A DNA stretch of 24,722 nt from positions 1 to 24,722 of the forward strand of contig DATNIC010000244.1 in NCBI GenBank assembly GCA_035604635.1, in the 5' to 3' direction. Numbering within the stretch: position 1 is the stretch's first letter; each line of letters opens with the position of its first letter. Position numbers and translations under genes: made by a program. The notes beneath the pieces were generated by a model that was given only the letters and a program-made list of their open reading frames with translations, searched no databases and had not been told where the DNA came from. The DNA comes from DATNIC01 sp035604635 (lineage in GTDB: Bacteria > Vulcanimicrobiota > Vulcanimicrobiia > Vulcanimicrobiales > Vulcanimicrobiaceae). Below are positions 23,640 through 24,722 of the stretch, one piece after another.

Positions 23640-24356
23640 ATGAAGCGTGTCGTCCCGATCGACTATCATGCGGAGCAACCGGAGCAACATTTTAGCGCCG
23701 CGCTGGCAGTCCGCGATGTCGTCATCGGTATGTCCGACGGTCTCACCGTCCCGTTTGCGCTCGCGGCGGGGATCACCGGAGCGATCGCATCGACGCATAC
23801 CGTCGTGATCGCAGGGATTGCCGAAATCGTCGCGGGTTCGATCGCCATGGGTTTCGGCGGCTACCTCGCAGCGCAGACCGACATCGATCGGTACGTCACC
23901 GAGTACCGGCGCGAAGCGCACGAAGCCGAACATATGCCCGACCAAGAACGCAACGAAGTTGCAACCGTGTTTGCCGAGTATGGGATAGAAGGCGCGCAAT
24001 TGGAGGCGCTCGTCGATCACATCGCGAGCGATCGCGATCGTTGGGTCGACTTCATGATGCGCTTTGAGCTCGGTATGGAGAAACCCAATCCGAGGCAGGC
24101 TCCGATCAGCGCGATCACGATCGGCGGTTCGTACGCGGTCGGCGGGCTGATCCCGCTCTTTCCCTACGTGACGATGCCCGACGTCGGCTCGGCGCTGGCG
24201 CTTTCAACGGCCTGCACCGCCGTTGCGCTGCTGACCTTCGGCGTCTTCAAGGCGCACTTCACCGGGATGCCCCCTTTGCGAGGCGCGTTTCAGACCCTGT
24301 TGACGGGAGGACTTGCCGCGGCGGCTGCATTCGGCTTGACGCGCTTAGTCCATTAA
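23640..24356 (+). CDS. VIT1/CCC1-family iron/manganese transporter
   Basis: The 238-residue product has a five-helix layout. Helices 1-2 (about 22-75) contain RDVVIGMSDGLTVPFALAAG and AGSIAMGFGGYLA, the family signature. Then comes a charged cytoplasmic segment rich in Glu, Asp and Met (about 80-145: EYRREAHEAEHMPDQE, FMMRFELGMEKP), which corresponds to the metal-binding domain of VIT1. Helices 3-5 follow (about 152-235). Relatives move Fe2+ or Mn2+ out of the cytosol, in plants and yeast into the vacuole; in bacteria membrane-bound ferritin fusions act as exporters. There is no ferritin domain here. ATG 23640 is preferred; the frame upstream lies antisense to the MFS gene. Confidence 0.9.
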   Translation: MKRVVPIDYHAEQPEQHFSAALAVRDVVIGMSDGLTVPFALAAGITGAIASTHTVVIAGIAEIVAGSIAMGFGGYLAAQTDIDRYVTEYRREAHEAEHMPDQERNEVATVFAEYGIEGAQLEALVDHIASDRDRWVDFMMRFELGMEKPNPRQAPISAITIGGSYAVGGLIPLFPYVTMPDVGSALALSTACTAVALLTFGVFKAHFTGMPPLRGAFQTLLTGGLAAAAAFGLTRLVH

Positions 24357-24431
24357 AGCGGCATTAGCAGCCAAGCAAATAGGACAAGTGTAGAAAAGAG
24401 CCGTTCATGGGTACGGTGAAGTCGTGGTAAC
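24357..24431. other. Intergenic spacer, 75 bases, noticeably less GC-rich
   Basis: This is the most AT-rich stretch in the window and separates the VIT1/CCC1 gene from the LCP gene on the same strand. It is a plausible promoter region for the LCP gene, but I cannot place reliable -35 and -10 boxes, and I see no clear terminator hairpin. Confidence 0.3.
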
Positions 24432-24722
24432 GTGGGAAGGCTGAGATTTGGCTTGCCGCTGGCCGGATGGTTGTTAGCGGTATTGATCGGTTTCGTCGGC
24501 ACCTCGTATTGGCTCGCTGCGCGCTCGAATCCGGGGCAGTCTCCGCAGCAGCTCATCGCGCGGTATTTTATTCCGTCGGCTCAGCAGGTTTTCGGAAAAG
24601 AGCGCCTTTCGGTGTTGATTCTCGGAATCGACTACAACTATGACGAGCACGATATGCCGTTTTCAAAGGACGCGCGCAGCGACACCATCATGGCGGTCTC
24701 ACTTGATTTCCCAACCAAGTCA
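24432..24722 (+). CDS. LytR-CpsA-Psr (LCP) family protein, N-terminal part cut by window end
   Basis: The frame runs from GTG at 24432 to the window edge and encodes 97 residues. An in-frame TGA at 24417 limits the start. There is a short basic N-terminus (VGRLRFG), one membrane helix (about 7-28, WLLAVLIGFVGTSYWLA), a linker, and then the beginning of the LCP domain: RLSVLILGIDYNYDE followed by DARSDTIMAVSLDF. These match the LGxD and R-x-DTIM blocks of LCP phosphotransferases, which attach teichoic acids, capsule or other glycopolymers to peptidoglycan outside the membrane. The catalytic arginines lie partly beyond the window. An alternative start is TTG at 24453. Confidence 0.82.
   Translation, partial: MGRLRFGLPLAGWLLAVLIGFVGTSYWLAARSNPGQSPQQLIARYFIPSAQQVFGKERLSVLILGIDYNYDEHDMPFSKDARSDTIMAVSLDFPTKS

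Noticed and set aside
24353..24556. Minus-strand frame of 67 codons with CC and C residues at its start
   Set aside because: It overlaps the LCP start antisense, and shows no domain or ribosome binding site.
1..24722. tRNA genes, CRISPR arrays, insertion sequences, phage or defence genes
   Set aside because: I looked on both strands and saw no cloverleaf, regular direct repeats, transposase, integrase or defence-family motifs; the coding content is accounted for by the genes listed.

Overview
The window is very dense, strongly GC-rich bacterial chromosome with about 20 genes and no intergenic gap longer than about 107 bases. I see no tRNA, rRNA, insertion sequence, phage gene or CRISPR array. 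The content is mostly housekeeping. The order miaB-mutS-mutL-miaA-hfq resembles the Firmicutes arrangement, and the Hfq carries the Gram-positive-type NGFQLRG and FDNFT motifs. GTG and TTG starts are frequent. Together these suggest a GC-rich lineage on the Terrabacteria side of the tree. Candidatus Eremiobacterota (WPS-2) would fit, but that placement is inference and not proven by the sequence.

Layout. (1) 1-5.6 kb holds mixed accessory metabolism: the C-terminus of a family-5 solute-binding protein, a GT87-type membrane glycosyltransferase, an unrecognised 188-residue protein, a type II NADH dehydrogenase, a MOSC-domain protein and an orphan NMT1-like periplasmic binding protein. (2) 5.6-7.75 kb, minus strand, is a coupled three-gene unit: a small membrane protein, prephenate dehydratase (pheA) and an RMD1/DUF155-family membrane protein. 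(3) 7.8-8.3 kb is a SprT/Spartan-like zinc metalloprotease. (4) 8.3-13 kb, minus strand, is der-plsY-efp followed by a CHASE2-class III adenylate cyclase. (5) 13.0-22.4 kb, plus strand, is a probable eight-gene operon: PEGA lipoprotein-like or exported protein, miaB, mutS, mutL, miaA, hfq, dapF and a radical SAM protein. (6) 22.3-24.7 kb holds an MFS transporter, a VIT1/CCC1-family metal transporter and the start of an LCP-family (LytR-CpsA-Psr) protein cut by the window end.

How the genes work together. MiaA and MiaB act in sequence on tRNA A37 (i6A, then ms2i6A) and flank the mismatch-repair pair MutS/MutL. MutL carries the DQHA(X)2E(X)4E endonuclease motif, so this is a MutH-independent repair system. 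Der, PlsY and EF-P link ribosome assembly, phospholipid synthesis and translation of polyproline stretches. Successive genes are joined by ATGA, GTGA, TGATG, TAGTG or TAATG overlaps, which implies translational coupling.

I found no clear novel defence or mobile system. The points most worth a second look are: overlapping divergent start codons at 2525-2528, a 133-base antisense overlap of two coding regions at 466-598, the pheA-RMD1 coupling with an altered ACT motif, an uncharacterised radical SAM enzyme with extra cysteines, and about twelve copies of the cyanobacterial HIP1-like octamer GCGATCGC.
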